In this document: positions 63,848-64,000 of the stretch, in pieces
Layout of the letters: each line of letters begins with the position of its first letter
How positions within the stretch are numbered: the first letter of the stretch is position 1
Assembly: GCA_963711455.1 (NCBI GenBank)
Contig: CAVQEH010000006.1
Span: 992,001-1,056,000 of the forward strand
From: DATFVA01 sp963711455
GTDB taxonomy: Bacteria > Bacteroidota > Ignavibacteria > Ignavibacteriales > Ignavibacteriaceae
DNA: 64,000 nucleotides
Direction: 5' to 3'
Made by a program: the position numbers and the translations under genes
Notes under the pieces: model-generated
Databases searched by the model: none
The model's input: the letters and a program-made list of their open reading frames with translations, nothing else
What the model was told of the DNA's origin: nothing

Positions 63848-64000
63848 ATGAATCTTTTCGCAGTGATTATGGCGGGCGGAGTCGGCTCAAGATTCTGGCC
63901 GAGGAGCAAAGAAAGAACACCTAAACAACTCTTGAATATATTTGGCAGCCATACAATGATCCAGGAAACAGTTGCAAGACTTGATGGCATAGTTGATAAA
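63848..64000 (+). CDS. manC: Mannose-1-phosphate guanylyltransferase (5' part)
   Basis: The first 51 codons of a nucleotidyltransferase, cut by the window edge. The signature 'MAGGVGSRFWPRSKERTPKQLL' (read in pieces: GGxGSRFWP, then PKQ) is that of mannose-1-phosphate guanylyltransferases, which make GDP-mannose for glycan synthesis. The start follows the upstream stop with no gap. The symbol is the common one for the family; a GDP-mannose pyrophosphorylase of another subfamily is possible. Confidence 0.85.
   Translation, partial: MNLFAVIMAGGVGSRFWPRSKERTPKQLLNIFGSHTMIQETVARLDGIVDK

Noticed and set aside
1..64000. CRISPR arrays, tRNA or rRNA genes, insertion sequences, prophage genes
   Set aside because: I looked for regularly spaced repeats, cloverleaf-like or ribosomal sequence, transposase or integrase motifs and found none.

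Overview
The window reads as chromosomal DNA from a member of the Ignavibacteria (Bacteroidota/Chlorobi group), probably an uncultured or draft-assembled genome. The basis is low GC and Bacteroidetes-style promoter words upstream of atpD and nuoA. It also includes secreted proteins ending in the 'NYPNPFNP...' type A C-terminal domain of the type IX secretion system (T9SS), TonB-dependent receptors with an N-terminal carboxypeptidase-regulatory-like domain, a PorV-like barrel, an atpDC pair separated from the other ATP synthase genes, and an 11-subunit nuo operon without nuoEFG. This assignment is inference; no rRNA or tRNA gene is present to test it.

Layout. 0-0.4 kb: tail of a T9SS-exported protein with an apparent frameshift. 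0.7-8.9 kb (+): trehalose block treS (fused to a degenerate maltokinase domain), treZ, treY. 9-16.1 kb (mostly -): a TonB-dependent receptor, a DUF4249-like lipoprotein and two tandem rhodanese-like lipoproteins lacking the catalytic cysteine, then rpiA and a PLP-dependent deaminase/desulfhydrase. 16.5-25.2 kb (+): a surface lipoprotein, then an acetate module: SatP-type transporter, acetyl-CoA synthetase, a GNAT/acyl-CoA-synthetase chimera (Pat-like), AcuB-like CBS-ACT protein and AcuC-like deacetylase. 25.4-33.0 kb (+): lpd, lipB, fused E1 alpha-beta, E2 and lipA, a 2-oxoacid dehydrogenase operon carrying its own lipoylation enzymes, with a DUF2281/PIN toxin-antitoxin pair between E2 and lipA. 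33.3-46.3 kb (+): a surface-protein run of secreted T9SS-type proteins, a lipoprotein, a TonB-dependent receptor, a PorV/PorQ-like barrel, an NHL-repeat lipoprotein and a secreted two-HKD phospholipase-D-type enzyme. 46.4-48.3 kb (+): atpD, atpC. 48.3-52.0 kb (-): Lon-substrate-binding-domain protein, superoxide dismutase and an Fe-S locus (iscR, iscS with an apparent frameshift, an unknown gene where iscU might be expected, an A-type carrier). 52.1-62.6 kb (-): nuoABCDHIJKLMN, with nuoD also apparently frameshifted at its 5' end. 63.0-64.0 kb (+): an unknown acidic protein and the start of a mannose-1-phosphate guanylyltransferase.

The genes group into working modules: trehalose/alpha-glucan metabolism, reversible control of acetate activation, 2-oxoacid oxidation with local cofactor supply, Fe-S supply for complex I, and two surface nutrient-acquisition loci. 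The most distinctive items are the cysteine-less rhodanese lipoprotein pair coupled to a TonB receptor, the T9SS/PLD/TonB locus (possibly for extracellular nucleic acid or phosphodiester use), the degenerate kinase half of TreS, and the Pat-like protein whose ATP-grasp part is mostly lost. Three apparent single-base frameshifts (near 137, 51241 and 60945) in otherwise well-conserved genes look more like residual assembly errors than biology.
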